From Bacteroidaceae bacterium (GTDB taxonomy: Bacteria > Bacteroidota > Bacteroidia > Bacteroidales > Bacteroidaceae): a stretch of 55,440 nucleotides of DNA. The stretch's first letter is position 1. Each line of letters begins with the position of its first letter. Shown piece after piece: positions 27,701 to 37,116 of the stretch. A program made the position numbers and the translations under genes. The notes under the pieces were generated by a model. It was not told the DNA's origin. It saw only the letters and a program-made list of their open reading frames with translations, and made no database searches. The stretch lies in assembly GCA_017646665.1 (NCBI GenBank), contig JAGCMB010000011.1:1-55440 (forward strand). Reading direction: 5' to 3'.

Positions 27701-28061
27701 CAACCAGAGCATTGCTGTAAACTGGCGTTGGCGCAAGGAGGGTGATATCACCGAAATCCCACGTGCCGTAAATGGTGGTTCAACAGCATTTAACTATTTG
27801 GGTAGCGACCGTTATGTTGAGGACGCATCTTATGTCCGTCTTTCATACATTCAGTTGTCATACTCATTTGAACCTGCTTGGTTGAAGAAGATTGGCTTGA
27901 AGTCCCTCAACCTCTATGCTTCTGCCGACAACGTATGCTTCTGGACAAAGTATACAGGTCTTGAGCCTGAGGTTGCAAACGGTGGCGAGGGTATTGCATA
28001 TGACAATACAAAAACACCACGTCCACGCTCGTATACACTTTCATTATCTCTCGGTTTCTAA
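24750..28061 (+). CDS. SusC/RagA-type TonB-dependent outer-membrane transporter
   Basis: An 1103-residue SusC homologue. It has a signal peptide ending VSSSVFAQ, then a carboxypeptidase-regulatory-like domain (ARISGTITSDAEGPLIMVNV to about residue 110). A TonB-box-like METVDIVAE region lies near residue 110, and the plug carries LQGQIAGLDV, MRLRGNSTL, PLIVVDD and the SusC signature VLKDAASCAVWGSRGANGV. The rest is a 22-strand barrel ending RSYTLSLSLGF with the usual terminal Phe. It imports oligomers captured by its SusD partner using TonB energy. It lies 27 bp after the FAS1 gene and 12 bp before SusD. The substrate is not evident because no degradative enzyme is encoded in the operon. Confidence 0.95.
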   Translation: MIKIKHLFMLVLFCLVSSSVFAQKSARISGTITSDAEGPLIMVNVTERDNSNRIIEACVTDFEGNFSMVVKNTSNILEISYVGYKTQRIEIGNRTVFNIKMVEDNMLETVDIVAEQRSRSGGLDILEREMTHATQKISMDEMDGLSFASVDEALQGQIAGLDVVFNSGDVGSGTQMRLRGNSTLDGDATPLIVVDDNIFEVDEGAFSFEDATNESFAELLMINTEDIAEIEVLKDAASCAVWGSRGANGVIKIKTKRGKRGPTRVNFSYKFKDKWTPSGYNLLNGDDYTMLIKQALFNVNQVGVDIPELNYDQTFPEYQNYNNNTDWVDAVSQHGYRNEYNLNINGGGEKATFRISGGFSNETGQVIGQNLNSFTSRLALDYYVSARIKVIADFAFSYTKQRRNTMDLLYNSLLMMPNMSIYNQDSLGNNTDEYYAMLKYSSPNQLQSAMQGRKNPIAVGDLAQYHTENYSINPQITFEYNLLGLEDNETQLKYRGMVNLNASTYSGSVYTPAALSTDDWTSNDKNKSQSDDSKSLGFTTRHQLIFTPYLGSSDHYMTMNAQFELSTGSGNSQNSTAVGLPTGNISSSTIGAKLTGSGTSKWESRNISFVFDAHYSYKSKYSLRLAVRGEGNTAMGDDRKWAAYPSISARWNIIDESWMQWAKPYLSMLSIRPGFGMDGHAPGSNATFNSYSNFGYSYLGMAGFQMDGIRLTDLRRSDKREWNIGSDFGFFDGLLTGAFNYYHGTTYDNIISNYRLPSTTGYSSLKYKNSGTLRNYGWELNMNLNNVKLAKDFSLSMYFNIGNNFNEILELEEAYLDEKNGKYEEPSNSKYLPRIQIGNPSGAIYGFRYKGVYRYSYKNWEKALAEEEAGRNGTCPIVRDAEGNVVYEANGQPKKLVLFYDNEEEKSYYEFKGGDAIYEDINKDGTINQLDIVYLGNSNPAAQGGFGLTLRYKKWSLRTSFTYRWDVDVVNSSRMAFENMSSFDNQSIAVNWRWRKEGDITEIPRAVNGGSTAFNYLGSDRYVEDASYVRLSYIQLSYSFEPAWLKKIGLKSLNLYASADNVCFWTKYTGLEPEVANGGEGIAYDNTKTPRPRSYTLSLSLGF

Positions 28062-28073
28062 AAGTTTACGAAT

Positions 28074-29789
28074 ATGAAAATAGTATCTAAAATATATAGA
28101 AAAACGGTTCTTGCAGCGACGCTTGCTGTTGGTGTTTTGGGTAGCTCTTGTACAGATTACCTGACAATTATCCCGGCTGACGTTGTGGTTGAAGAGAACT
28201 TCTGGCAGACAAAGGACCAGGTCAACGGTATGCTTGCAACAAGCTATCTGAAACTGCTTAGTTCCGATGCTGTATCAAAGGCCATAATCTGGGGCGAGAT
28301 GCGTTCAGACAATATGACTTATCCTCCTAGTTATAGCACGGATATCAAGAATATTGTTGAGGCAAATATCATCGACGAGAACAACTATTGCCGTTGGGGT
28401 ATTTTCTACGAGGCTATCAACTATGCAAACCTCGTGCTCGAAAGTGCGCCTCAGGTGATTGAGCGTGACCCGGATTTCTCCGAGGGTGATTTGGATGTAG
28501 TAATGGGCGAGATGTATGCAATGCGCGCATTGTGCCACTTCTATCTTGTCCGCACCTTCCGCGATATTCCTTTGGCAATGAAGTCGGCCAGAAATGATTC
28601 TGAGATTCCCGATTACGTTCAGGTGCATCCTCTTGAGGCATTGAATGCCATTATGGACGATTTGAACCGTGCCGAGAATATGGTTATGAAGTCGGGTGCA
28701 TTCTCTTCGGATCAGCAGAACTACGGTCGCATAACCCGCAATGCTGTTTTGGCAATGAAGGCCGATGTGAACCTATGGCGTGCTGCATTTGCCACATACT
28801 ATGAAAATGACGAAAAATATGTCAAGCCAGGTGATGTGCAGATGTATTACGACGAGTGTGTACAGAATTGCAACGATGTCATAACAAATATGGACAACGC
28901 GCTCGAAGAAGAGAACAAGGGAAAACCTGTTGAGAAGTATGCCTATAACCTCATACAGAACCGTGGAGATGTTAAGGAAAAGGAGAATGGTCACTTCAGT
29001 ACCGCCTACGATGACATCTTCGGTGCAAAGAACTCTTCAGAGTCAATCTTTGAGTTGCAGGTTCAGGGCAGCAATACAACAAATGGATTTGCAAAAGGTG
29101 TGTACTCAGTCTATGGTACCGAGGGTAACCCAGGATTGGCAATTGTTCCACAGGGCTTTGTTACCTCAAATTATGAAGAGGATGACCTTCGTGCTTACTC
29201 ATTTACAAACCTCAAATCGTTCAAGCAGACAAGCACAGACAATCAGAGCACTTGCATCGCTAAGTATGCTGCAAAAAGTGCTCCTGCATCAAACTACCGC
29301 AAATCGGATGACTGGGATGCAAACTGGATTATCTACCGTCGCACCGACGTGCTTTTGATGAAGGCCGAAGCTATGGTAACACGCGAGAATGCCGTCGAAG
29401 CCGACTTGGTAGAGGCATTCAATATTGTAAAAGCTATCAATACACGTTCAAGAGTTGACACTCTCAATGTCACAAATCCTTTGAAGATTGAGAACTATAT
29501 GACAAGAGATGCGTCAATGGATTTGGTGCGCAAGGAGCGTTTGTTGGAGCTCTCTTATGAGGGTAAGCGTTGGTATGACCTTGTACGCTTGGCTTTGAGA
29601 GAGAAGAGCACCGACAAGATTAAGTTTGTCGCAGACAAGCTTGGCAGTACTAGTGCTGTGGTAAAAACAAAGATGTCTACAATCGACGGTCTGTTTATGC
29701 CAATCCACATTGACGAGCTACGCTATAATAAAAACTTGAAGCAGAACCCTGCATACGAAAAGAAGAGTTCGTCTACAGAGATGAACTGA
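28074..29789 (+). CDS. SusD/RagB family outer-membrane lipoprotein
   Basis: A 571-residue SusD homologue, the lid and ligand-binding partner of the preceding SusC. The lipobox is GVLGSSC (Cys27), followed by TDYLTIIPADVVVEENFW, a typical SusD start. The helical core shows YAMRALCHFYLVRTFRDIPLAM (a TPR-like SusD signature). The C-terminal part has LVRKERLLELSYEGKRWYDLVRL, the conserved RagB/SusD motif, and ends MPIHIDELRYNKNLKQNPAY. Proteins of this family sit on the cell surface and close over the SusC barrel. Its ligand is unknown. A 93-bp gap with no recognisable terminator separates it from the second FAS1 gene. Confidence 0.95.
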   Translation: MKIVSKIYRKTVLAATLAVGVLGSSCTDYLTIIPADVVVEENFWQTKDQVNGMLATSYLKLLSSDAVSKAIIWGEMRSDNMTYPPSYSTDIKNIVEANIIDENNYCRWGIFYEAINYANLVLESAPQVIERDPDFSEGDLDVVMGEMYAMRALCHFYLVRTFRDIPLAMKSARNDSEIPDYVQVHPLEALNAIMDDLNRAENMVMKSGAFSSDQQNYGRITRNAVLAMKADVNLWRAAFATYYENDEKYVKPGDVQMYYDECVQNCNDVITNMDNALEEENKGKPVEKYAYNLIQNRGDVKEKENGHFSTAYDDIFGAKNSSESIFELQVQGSNTTNGFAKGVYSVYGTEGNPGLAIVPQGFVTSNYEEDDLRAYSFTNLKSFKQTSTDNQSTCIAKYAAKSAPASNYRKSDDWDANWIIYRRTDVLLMKAEAMVTRENAVEADLVEAFNIVKAINTRSRVDTLNVTNPLKIENYMTRDASMDLVRKERLLELSYEGKRWYDLVRLALREKSTDKIKFVADKLGSTSAVVKTKMSTIDGLFMPIHIDELRYNKNLKQNPAYEKKSSSTEMN

Positions 29790-29882
29790 TAACAGTGAAG
29801 GGATTTTTAAGTGAGGCCGCATCAGGGGATGAATTGTTGGTTTGAGCGGTTTCAGAATTTGAAATAAAAACAAAGACATAAT

Positions 29883-31628
29883 ATGAATAAGATTATTAAA
29901 CATAAGGTTCTTGCCGGAGCAATGTTATTCGGTCTTATGCTTGCTGGTTCTTCTTGCGAGGATAATGATATTGTAAGAGTAACGCCCGAAACTCCATTTG
30001 CCGACAAGACATTGTATGAGGTCATTGTGAACGACCCTGAATTGTCAGACTTTGTAGAAGTGCTTAACGCTTGTGGTGCAGAGTGTGCCGATTCATTGTT
30101 CAACCATTCGAGAGTCTACACTCTTTGGGCACCCGTGAATGGTTCATTCAACAAGGATTCTATTATTGCAGAGACTGTTGCCGACTCAACAGGTAACAGT
30201 AACCGCGATATCGTTTTCCGCTCTTTCGTGGCTGCTCACGTTGCCAATCATCTGGTACCGGCAAATGGTCATCTTGAGGATAACAACACTATCATGTTGT
30301 TGAATAGCAAGAATGCAATTTTTGCTGGTGACTACAAGAACGGATATACTTTCTCTGGTATCAAACTCGACCCAACCAACACCAATATCCGTGTATGGAA
30401 CGGTCTGCTTCACAAGATTGAAGGCCCATCAGAGTACAAGTATAGTATTTGGGAGTATTTGAGAATTGCCGAGAATGTTGACTCTGTTGCAAAGTACCTT
30501 TACTCATACAACGTGACCGAATTCAACGAGGGTCAGAGTATCGCCGGTCCAATTGTTGATGGTGAACAGACATTCCTTGACTCTGTCTTCACAACATCGA
30601 ACATTTGGCTTGATGCTTGGAGGGGTGTTGGAAATATTGATTCCGAGGATTCAACTTATACCATTTATGTTCCAAGCAATGCTATGTGGACCAGAATGGT
30701 TGAATTGGCTGAATCACACTTCAATTATGACTTGTCGTTCTCTAATCAGGTTCTGCCCGAGGCTACAAAGATTGAGCGTGACTCTTTGCGCAAGTATTAC
30801 GCACGTCTGCATAACCTCAAATTCATGTCATACAGTGTAAATGAGCAGAAACATCTTGAGAATCCCGACTCTGCGGTACCTGCATATCGCGGTATAAATA
30901 TTCGTCCACGTTTTGCCGTTGCAGACCTTGAAAAGAATGTAATATTCGAAAAGGAACTCTCAAACGGTACGTTCAAGGTGGTTGACGATATGCCATATAA
31001 GCAGACCGATTTGTGGCACGATACCATTTTCCTCGAGGGTGAGAACCAGGCTATGTGGAACTATGACAACGATGTACCAACAGAAATCGAGGTGCTTACT
31101 GCATATAAGAGTCAGTTGAACAAGAAGGACTCAATGCTCATTGGTGCTGAAATTTCAGGTGGCGCATATTTCAACTACGCCAAGGAAAGTACTGCAACAG
31201 CATATTTCAAGGTACCCAAGGTGTTGTCTGCAAAGTATCACGTTGCGTTGATTTTGGTTCCACAAAATATCACCAACGAATTTGTTGACAAGGAGAAGAT
31301 GTATCCTAACAAATTTACTGTAACCATCAAGCAGTCACCTGGTAAGGGTTCTCAAATTAAGCTTTATGAAGCTAAAACTTCACAGGCGCTTTATTCTAAC
31401 CCCCACAAGGTAGACACATTGTTCCTTACAACGAACAAAAAGAAAGCAGTTATAGAGCCTGTATATTGTGAATTCTATGATGCTTCATCGGCTAAGGACT
31501 ACAATGTGGCTCTTGAGATAAAGACAATTGCGGCAACTGCTGCCGAAAAGAAGAAAGGTACATATTATGATACGTCTATCCGTATCGACAAGATTATGTT
31601 TATACCGGTACTCGATTCTGAAGAATAG
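29883..31628 (+). CDS. FAS1 (fasciclin) domain lipoprotein
   Basis: A 581-residue lipoprotein with signal peptide ending MLAGSSC (Cys25) and an acidic start to the mature protein (EDNDIVRV). The first FAS1 unit spans roughly residues 35-180: LYEVIVNDPELSDFVEVLNACG, RVYTLWAPVNGSFNKDSI, FRSFVAAHVANH, then WNGLLHKIEGP. A second, less regular one follows (SIWEYLRIAEN, YTIYVPSNAMWTRMVELA). The C-terminal 200 residues look beta-rich (GAYFNYAKESTATAYFKVPKV) and may be a separate binding domain. It stands between two SusC/SusD pairs, 5 bp before the second SusC gene, so it is probably a surface-exposed accessory protein of that transporter. Ligand unknown. Confidence 0.87.
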   Translation: MNKIIKHKVLAGAMLFGLMLAGSSCEDNDIVRVTPETPFADKTLYEVIVNDPELSDFVEVLNACGAECADSLFNHSRVYTLWAPVNGSFNKDSIIAETVADSTGNSNRDIVFRSFVAAHVANHLVPANGHLEDNNTIMLLNSKNAIFAGDYKNGYTFSGIKLDPTNTNIRVWNGLLHKIEGPSEYKYSIWEYLRIAENVDSVAKYLYSYNVTEFNEGQSIAGPIVDGEQTFLDSVFTTSNIWLDAWRGVGNIDSEDSTYTIYVPSNAMWTRMVELAESHFNYDLSFSNQVLPEATKIERDSLRKYYARLHNLKFMSYSVNEQKHLENPDSAVPAYRGINIRPRFAVADLEKNVIFEKELSNGTFKVVDDMPYKQTDLWHDTIFLEGENQAMWNYDNDVPTEIEVLTAYKSQLNKKDSMLIGAEISGGAYFNYAKESTATAYFKVPKVLSAKYHVALILVPQNITNEFVDKEKMYPNKFTVTIKQSPGKGSQIKLYEAKTSQALYSNPHKVDTLFLTTNKKKAVIEPVYCEFYDASSAKDYNVALEIKTIAATAAEKKKGTYYDTSIRIDKIMFIPVLDSEE

Positions 31629-31633
31629 TTTGT

Positions 31634-34600
31634 ATGATGAAAAAAAGAAAATCAACTATGTATATGCGACAATTAATGCAATTATCAGTGGCATTGATGT
31701 TTTTGATGCCATCGGCAGCCCTCGCGTCGGGCTCGGCGCTTGAGAGCACTGTAGCAGACGATTCTGTTAAGGTCGAGAAAAAGAGCACCGTTGCAGACGT
31801 CCGTACCATAACAGGTACAGTTTACGATGCTGCGACCAACCAGCCAATGGCCGGTGTACGCGTACAGGCAACAGGCCACAAGAGGGTTACTGCAATGACA
31901 GACGGCGAAGGTAAGTACAAATTGAATGTTCCTTCGTATGTGACCCTTATCACATTCTCTACACCTGATTATCTGCTTGTCCAGAAGCCTGTCGGTAAGA
32001 GGGATATAATAAATGTACGTCTATATTCCGACAAGTTCGAAGACAATTACAGCGATGATATTGTCATCACTGCCGAAAGAGGATTTGACGAAGGGGTGAC
32101 AACTGCACAGACAATTGATTCGGATATCCAGAACAAGATTGGTGCAGATGTACGCACTGTCAACCGTTCGGGAACCATCGGTATCGGTGCTGCAATGTTC
32201 ATTCGCGGTATCAATTCACTAAATGCCAATACACAGCCATTGGTTGTTGTTGATGGTGTTATCTGGGATTTGCAGGAGAACAACGAAGCTATCCATATGG
32301 GTATTTACAACAATGTATTGTCTGCTATTGATGTAAATGATATCCGTGATGTCAAGGTTCTCAAGAATGGTGCGGCAATTTATGGTGCACGTGCAGCCAA
32401 TGGTGTTATCATCATCAATACCAAACGTGGTGAGAGTATGGCGACACGCATTACAGCGAACATATATGCCAATATATCTCTTCAGCCCAAGACAGCAAGT
32501 ATGCTTTCGGCCGAAGATTATCGCGTGTATGCCAACGACCTCATTGGTACGATGAACGTAAACCCCAACCGCAACATTCCATTCTTGCGCGAGGACAAAC
32601 CCGTGTACGATGCGAATGGAAAATTGACCAGCGGTTTCATCTATTATAACAAGTACCACAACAATACCGATTGGACCGATCTCGTATATCGTGAGGCATT
32701 TACCCAGAACTACAAAATCAACGTGGAGGGTGGTGACGAAGTAGCTATGTACAACTTCTCATTCGGTTACACATTGGGCGATTCTCCTATCAATGGTAAC
32801 GACTTCAACCGTCTTAATATACGTTTGAATTCGGACATTGTCCTTGCTGACAACTTCAAGACACGCATCGACATCTCCTATGCTCGTGTCGGTCGTGAGT
32901 TGCTTGATGATGGTTTGCGCGAGGATCCTACAGCTTTCCCATTGACATCACTTGGAGCTCTTGCCGATGTGAAATCTCCGTTCCTTAGCCCATACCGTTA
33001 TGCAACAACAGGTGAGATCAGTGCTATTATCGATGTTGCAGATGACTATGCTTTTGATGTATCACAGGCAGCTGGTATCGCACGTCCTAACAACTCATTG
33101 TATAATCCTTTGACAATTCTCACAAAGGCTTCCGATCCCCATAAGAATGAGTTAGAGTATACAAATATGGGTATTTCAGTCGCTCCTGAGTATAAGCTGG
33201 GTGACTTTACATTCACCGAAACATTCAACTACTCTTTGTATCGCGTGAGTGAGAAGTATTATCTGCCTTATCCAACAGCTGCCGACAACAACAAGTACCA
33301 TTTCTATGTAAACACGCTCAATGGTAAAATCGGTAACTACATTTCGTCATTCTTTGGTAAAGAGGCTGCATTGTCAAGTGATACCCGCATCGCTTGGAAC
33401 AAAGTAATCGGCGCTCACAAGATGGATATTTTCGGTGGTTTCCGATATACAAACTTCAATTTTGACTCTAACTCAATTAGTGGCGCGAACTCTGGTAGCG
33501 ATACAAACTTCAATGTTTCTAACAGTCTTAAGCACCTCGATAGCAAGGGTGACAAGAATGTATGGTCAAATATCTCTTGGTATTTGTCTGCCGACTATTC
33601 TTACAAGACACGTTACTTCCTGCAGTTGGCTGCTTCATTGGAGGCATCATCACGTTTCGGTGGCAAAGCTAAGAACTCACTTAATATGTTGGGTGTGTCT
33701 TGGGGCTTCTTCCCATCAATTCAAGCAGCTTGGCTTATGTCATCCGAGTCTTGGTTCAATGTGAAGGCCATCAATATGCTTAAATTGCGTGCAGGTTTCG
33801 ATATTACCGGAAACGATGCCATCGACTACCTTGCAGCACGCAGCTATCTGCAGTCTGTGAAGTTCTATGATCAGTCAATGGGTCTGCAGTTGGGTAATGT
33901 TGAGAACGACGGTGTGAAGTGGGAGAGCACAGCACGTTTCAATGTCGGTCTTGACGCTATGTTCTTCGACAATCGTCTTGCATTATCATTCGATTGGTAC
34001 AGATCAAAGACAAGCGACCTTCTTGTACAGAAGCAGTATCAGTTTGTTACCGGTATGGGTAAGTACTGGTCAAATGGTGGCGAGCTCGAGAATATGGGTC
34101 TTGAGGCAACCCTCAATGCGAAGCTCATCAACGAGAAAAACTTCCAGTGGGAGCTGGGTGCATCTATTGGTCACTACAAGAATAAGGTTACTGCACTTGA
34201 TGAAGAGCTCGACCCCGTATCAATTTATGGCGGTGAGGTCGTGACAAAAGTCGGTCAGCCGGTAGGTGTCTTCTGGGGCTATAAGACCGATGGCGTGATT
34301 GCTTCAGCAGCCGATGCCGATGGTTATTGTACTCATTGTGGTACATATAGTGGAACTCGTCTTTATCAGACTGATGCTACTGGTGCAAAACAGTACTTCA
34401 AGGCTGGTGATATGAGATTTGTCGACCTCACAGGCGAGGGTTGCATTGACGAGAATGATAAGACTGTCATTGGTGACCCTAATCCGGATATTTACGGTAA
34501 CATCTTTACAAGACTCTCTTATAGAGGTATTTCACTTGATGTGAATTTCAACTATTCAGTCGGTAATGATGTCTACAACTATTATCGTCAACAGCTCGAG

Positions 34601-34972
34601 AGCGGTTCTACATTCTACAACCAGACAACAGCAATGCTTAACCGTTGGACTGTTGACGGACAGGTTACTGATATGCCGGCAATTTCTTACGGCGACCCGG
34701 TCGGCAACTCACGTTTCTCTGACCGTTGGATTGAGGATGGCTCATACTTGCGACTCAAGAGTATCAAGTTGTCATACGAAATTCCTATCAGCGCAAGCTG
34801 GTTGCAGGGTCTGACTGTTTGGGGTGCTGCTGAAAATATCTACACTTTGACCAAGTATAAGGGAAGTGATCCTGAATTCTCGGTAAACAACAATGTGTTG
34901 TATCAAGGTGTTGATGCAGGTCTGTTGCCACAGACACGCAGTTTCCATCTCGGTGTTAAGGTTAATCTCTAA
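31634..34972 (+). CDS. Second SusC/RagA-type TonB-dependent transporter
   Basis: An 1112-residue SusC homologue. Its N-terminus has a hydrophobic signal ending AALASG and an unusual Ser/Val/Lys-rich linker before the regulatory-like domain (VRTITGTVYDAATNQPMAGV). The plug shows AMFIRGINSLNANTQPLVVVDG and the SusC signature VKVLKNGAAIYGARAANGV. The barrel ends RSFHLGVKVNL. Although it shares the family plan with the other SusC in the operon, the aligned plug motifs differ greatly, so the two are not a recent duplication. It is paired with the SusD gene 54 bp downstream. A cysteine pair in DGYCTHCGTYSG, within the barrel region, is unusual and could form a disulfide or bind metal. Confidence 0.95.
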   Translation: MMKKRKSTMYMRQLMQLSVALMFLMPSAALASGSALESTVADDSVKVEKKSTVADVRTITGTVYDAATNQPMAGVRVQATGHKRVTAMTDGEGKYKLNVPSYVTLITFSTPDYLLVQKPVGKRDIINVRLYSDKFEDNYSDDIVITAERGFDEGVTTAQTIDSDIQNKIGADVRTVNRSGTIGIGAAMFIRGINSLNANTQPLVVVDGVIWDLQENNEAIHMGIYNNVLSAIDVNDIRDVKVLKNGAAIYGARAANGVIIINTKRGESMATRITANIYANISLQPKTASMLSAEDYRVYANDLIGTMNVNPNRNIPFLREDKPVYDANGKLTSGFIYYNKYHNNTDWTDLVYREAFTQNYKINVEGGDEVAMYNFSFGYTLGDSPINGNDFNRLNIRLNSDIVLADNFKTRIDISYARVGRELLDDGLREDPTAFPLTSLGALADVKSPFLSPYRYATTGEISAIIDVADDYAFDVSQAAGIARPNNSLYNPLTILTKASDPHKNELEYTNMGISVAPEYKLGDFTFTETFNYSLYRVSEKYYLPYPTAADNNKYHFYVNTLNGKIGNYISSFFGKEAALSSDTRIAWNKVIGAHKMDIFGGFRYTNFNFDSNSISGANSGSDTNFNVSNSLKHLDSKGDKNVWSNISWYLSADYSYKTRYFLQLAASLEASSRFGGKAKNSLNMLGVSWGFFPSIQAAWLMSSESWFNVKAINMLKLRAGFDITGNDAIDYLAARSYLQSVKFYDQSMGLQLGNVENDGVKWESTARFNVGLDAMFFDNRLALSFDWYRSKTSDLLVQKQYQFVTGMGKYWSNGGELENMGLEATLNAKLINEKNFQWELGASIGHYKNKVTALDEELDPVSIYGGEVVTKVGQPVGVFWGYKTDGVIASAADADGYCTHCGTYSGTRLYQTDATGAKQYFKAGDMRFVDLTGEGCIDENDKTVIGDPNPDIYGNIFTRLSYRGISLDVNFNYSVGNDVYNYYRQQLESGSTFYNQTTAMLNRWTVDGQVTDMPAISYGDPVGNSRFSDRWIEDGSYLRLKSIKLSYEIPISASWLQGLTVWGAAENIYTLTKYKGSDPEFSVNNNVLYQGVDAGLLPQTRSFHLGVKVNL

Positions 34973-35026
34973 TGGATGATGAGCCTTTGTCAATAAAAAT
35001 TATCAGGGTGAGAAAAAAATAAAACA

Positions 35027-37045
35027 ATGAAAAAGAGACTTATTTATACAATAGCATTCCTACTTGGCGGAACATTCCTCTTCAGTTCTTGCGATGATAT
35101 GCTGAATGTCGACTCGAACCGTGTAGAGTATAAGTTTGACGATTGGACACTCAATGACTCCGTCTATTCGGTGTTGGGTATCTTGAAGTCAGTTCAGGAA
35201 GTAGGTGACCGTCAAGTGTTGATTAACGAGTTGCGTGCCGACCTAGTATCAATCAACGAGGAAAAGGCTGTGATTGACGTACAGGAGTTGAGCCGTTCAG
35301 TATTCAATCTGAATACAAACAAGTACCTTGATGTCAAGGATTACTATTCAGTCATCAACAACTGTAACATCTATTTGGCACGTGTCGATACAACGCTTGA
35401 AAAGAACAATATACGATTGATGCTTCCCGAGTATGTTGCAGTCAAGAGTATGCGTGCGTGGACATATCTCCAGCTTGTAATTAACTACAACAATGTGCCA
35501 TACTTTACAGAGCCAATACTTACCCACAGTGCGGCAGAGACAATTATGAATACTCCGATGCTCACTCGTGACGAGATTATCAGCAAACTTATTGCCGATA
35601 TTCTCCCATATGAGAATCCTTCGGCCTATCCAATGCCTGCTTGGGACAAGGATGGAAAGGTGCTTAAGTTCGGCTACGGAGATAACGGCACCGAGGTTGA
35701 AACAAAATTGCTGTTTGTCCCCATAAGAATGTTGCTTGGTGAACTTTATCTATGGCGCGGTGACTATAAGAATGCAGCACGTTTCTTCTACTCTCAGATT
35801 GCCGGTTCCGGCACCAATGAAACAGCGAAGAAGTATGTTGACCATGGTCACAGAGCCCGTTATACCAGTGAAGGCGGAAAGGGTATGGACAACAAATTCA
35901 TCACTATGTATGCTGCGAAGAGCTTTGCCGATAACAGTGCGAATTACTTCACCATTATACCTTTTGCTAGTTCAGACCTCATTGGTACAACATCGGGCCT
36001 TGCAGCGGTATTCTCTCCACAGGACGAGGTTGGCGCAGCGCAGGTTGTAGCTTCTCCGGGTATTCAGTCATTGGCTGAGCGTCAGGTGTATTGCTATATG
36101 AAGGACCCCGAGGACAAGAAGGAAACTCCAGAGTACAGCCACTTCTATGAGTATAAAGGTGACCTACGTATAAAGGCTACCACATATTCTCAACGTGGCA
36201 ACGATGATGCAAAGACCGAGTACAAGAATATCATCGGTAAGTTCAATTTCGAAGAGGGTTCTTTGGGTATGGATGTTGAATATACTCCCGGTATCAAGAC
36301 TTCGTTCATCATCCTCCAGCGCAAGGAACACGCTTATCTGCGTTTTGCCGAGGCTCTCGTAGGTTTGGAGCGCGAAGGCTACAAGGGTGCTATGGAACTT
36401 GCTATGACAGTCCTCAAGGAGGGTGTGAAGAGCAATTACCAGCTCCTCAAGAACCCTGTATATGTGATGGATACCACATTCGTGGAGCATAAGGATACGC
36501 TTGACAACATTATCAGTGTAGATACATTGTATAGCAAGTCGCTTGCATCTTGCACTGACTCGTTGAGATATAACTTTGCAGCTGAGGCGTTCTCAAATAA
36601 CGAGGGCATCCACTCACGTGGTAGCGGTTACAGTGAGCATAATATATACTATGCTTTGACAGATACCTGTATTGCACGTTATTTGGGCTTGACAGAGGTT
36701 GAAGACAAGGTTGAAACCATTTTAAGACCTATTACATACGAGGATTCACTCAACTACATTGCCGACCTTGTTATTGACGAGCTTGCGCTTGAGTTTGCTT
36801 GGGAGGGAACACGTTTCGGTGACTTGATTCGTTTTGCAAAGGCAATGGGCGACAACGATGTTCTCGCAAAGCGTGTTGCCGGTCGTGCATTCAAGAACGA
36901 TGTTACATACCGCAGTGCTGAGTTCCAGATTGACCCAGAGCTATATGGCAAGATGCTGAACGAGGATAACTGGTATTTGCCACTTCCCGGTGATGTGGTA
37001 CAACCTGTAGACCCGGCTGATTTGCCAAAGGGAAGCAATAAATGA
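35027..37045 (+). CDS. Second SusD/RagB family lipoprotein
   Basis: A 672-residue SusD homologue, about 100 residues longer than its neighbour. The lipobox is TFLFSSC (Cys22), followed by DDMLNVDSNRV. The core carries YVAVKSMRAWTYLQLVINYNNVPYFTEP and RMLLGELYLWRGDYKNAARFF, the usual SusD helical repeats. The C-terminus has LVIDELALEFAWEGTRFGDLIRF, then WYLPLPGDVVQPVDP. It should be the surface lid for the second SusC. An insertion rich in charged residues near residues 430-560 accounts for the extra length. It is the last gene of the six-gene block and is followed by a terminator. Confidence 0.94.
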   Translation: MKKRLIYTIAFLLGGTFLFSSCDDMLNVDSNRVEYKFDDWTLNDSVYSVLGILKSVQEVGDRQVLINELRADLVSINEEKAVIDVQELSRSVFNLNTNKYLDVKDYYSVINNCNIYLARVDTTLEKNNIRLMLPEYVAVKSMRAWTYLQLVINYNNVPYFTEPILTHSAAETIMNTPMLTRDEIISKLIADILPYENPSAYPMPAWDKDGKVLKFGYGDNGTEVETKLLFVPIRMLLGELYLWRGDYKNAARFFYSQIAGSGTNETAKKYVDHGHRARYTSEGGKGMDNKFITMYAAKSFADNSANYFTIIPFASSDLIGTTSGLAAVFSPQDEVGAAQVVASPGIQSLAERQVYCYMKDPEDKKETPEYSHFYEYKGDLRIKATTYSQRGNDDAKTEYKNIIGKFNFEEGSLGMDVEYTPGIKTSFIILQRKEHAYLRFAEALVGLEREGYKGAMELAMTVLKEGVKSNYQLLKNPVYVMDTTFVEHKDTLDNIISVDTLYSKSLASCTDSLRYNFAAEAFSNNEGIHSRGSGYSEHNIYYALTDTCIARYLGLTEVEDKVETILRPITYEDSLNYIADLVIDELALEFAWEGTRFGDLIRFAKAMGDNDVLAKRVAGRAFKNDVTYRSAEFQIDPELYGKMLNEDNWYLPLPGDVVQPVDPADLPKGSNK

Positions 37046-37066
37046 TAGGTAAATAAAAATCATTAT

Positions 37067-37104
37067 AGACAAACCGGGGCATTATGGTCCCGGTTTGTCT
37101 GTTT
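37067..37104 (+). terminator. Terminator of the FAS1/SusCD operon
   Basis: AGACAAACCGGG (37067-37078) pairs perfectly with CCCGGTTTGTCT (37089-37100), with a 10-nt loop and GTTT after. It lies between the second SusD gene and the sirtuin gene. Confidence 0.8.
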
Positions 37105-37116
37105 AAATGAAACGAT

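Noticed and set aside
21396-37045. FAS1/SusCD block as a classical polysaccharide utilisation locus
   Set aside because: No carbohydrate-active enzyme, sulfatase or hybrid two-component regulator accompanies it, so a glycan substrate cannot be claimed.
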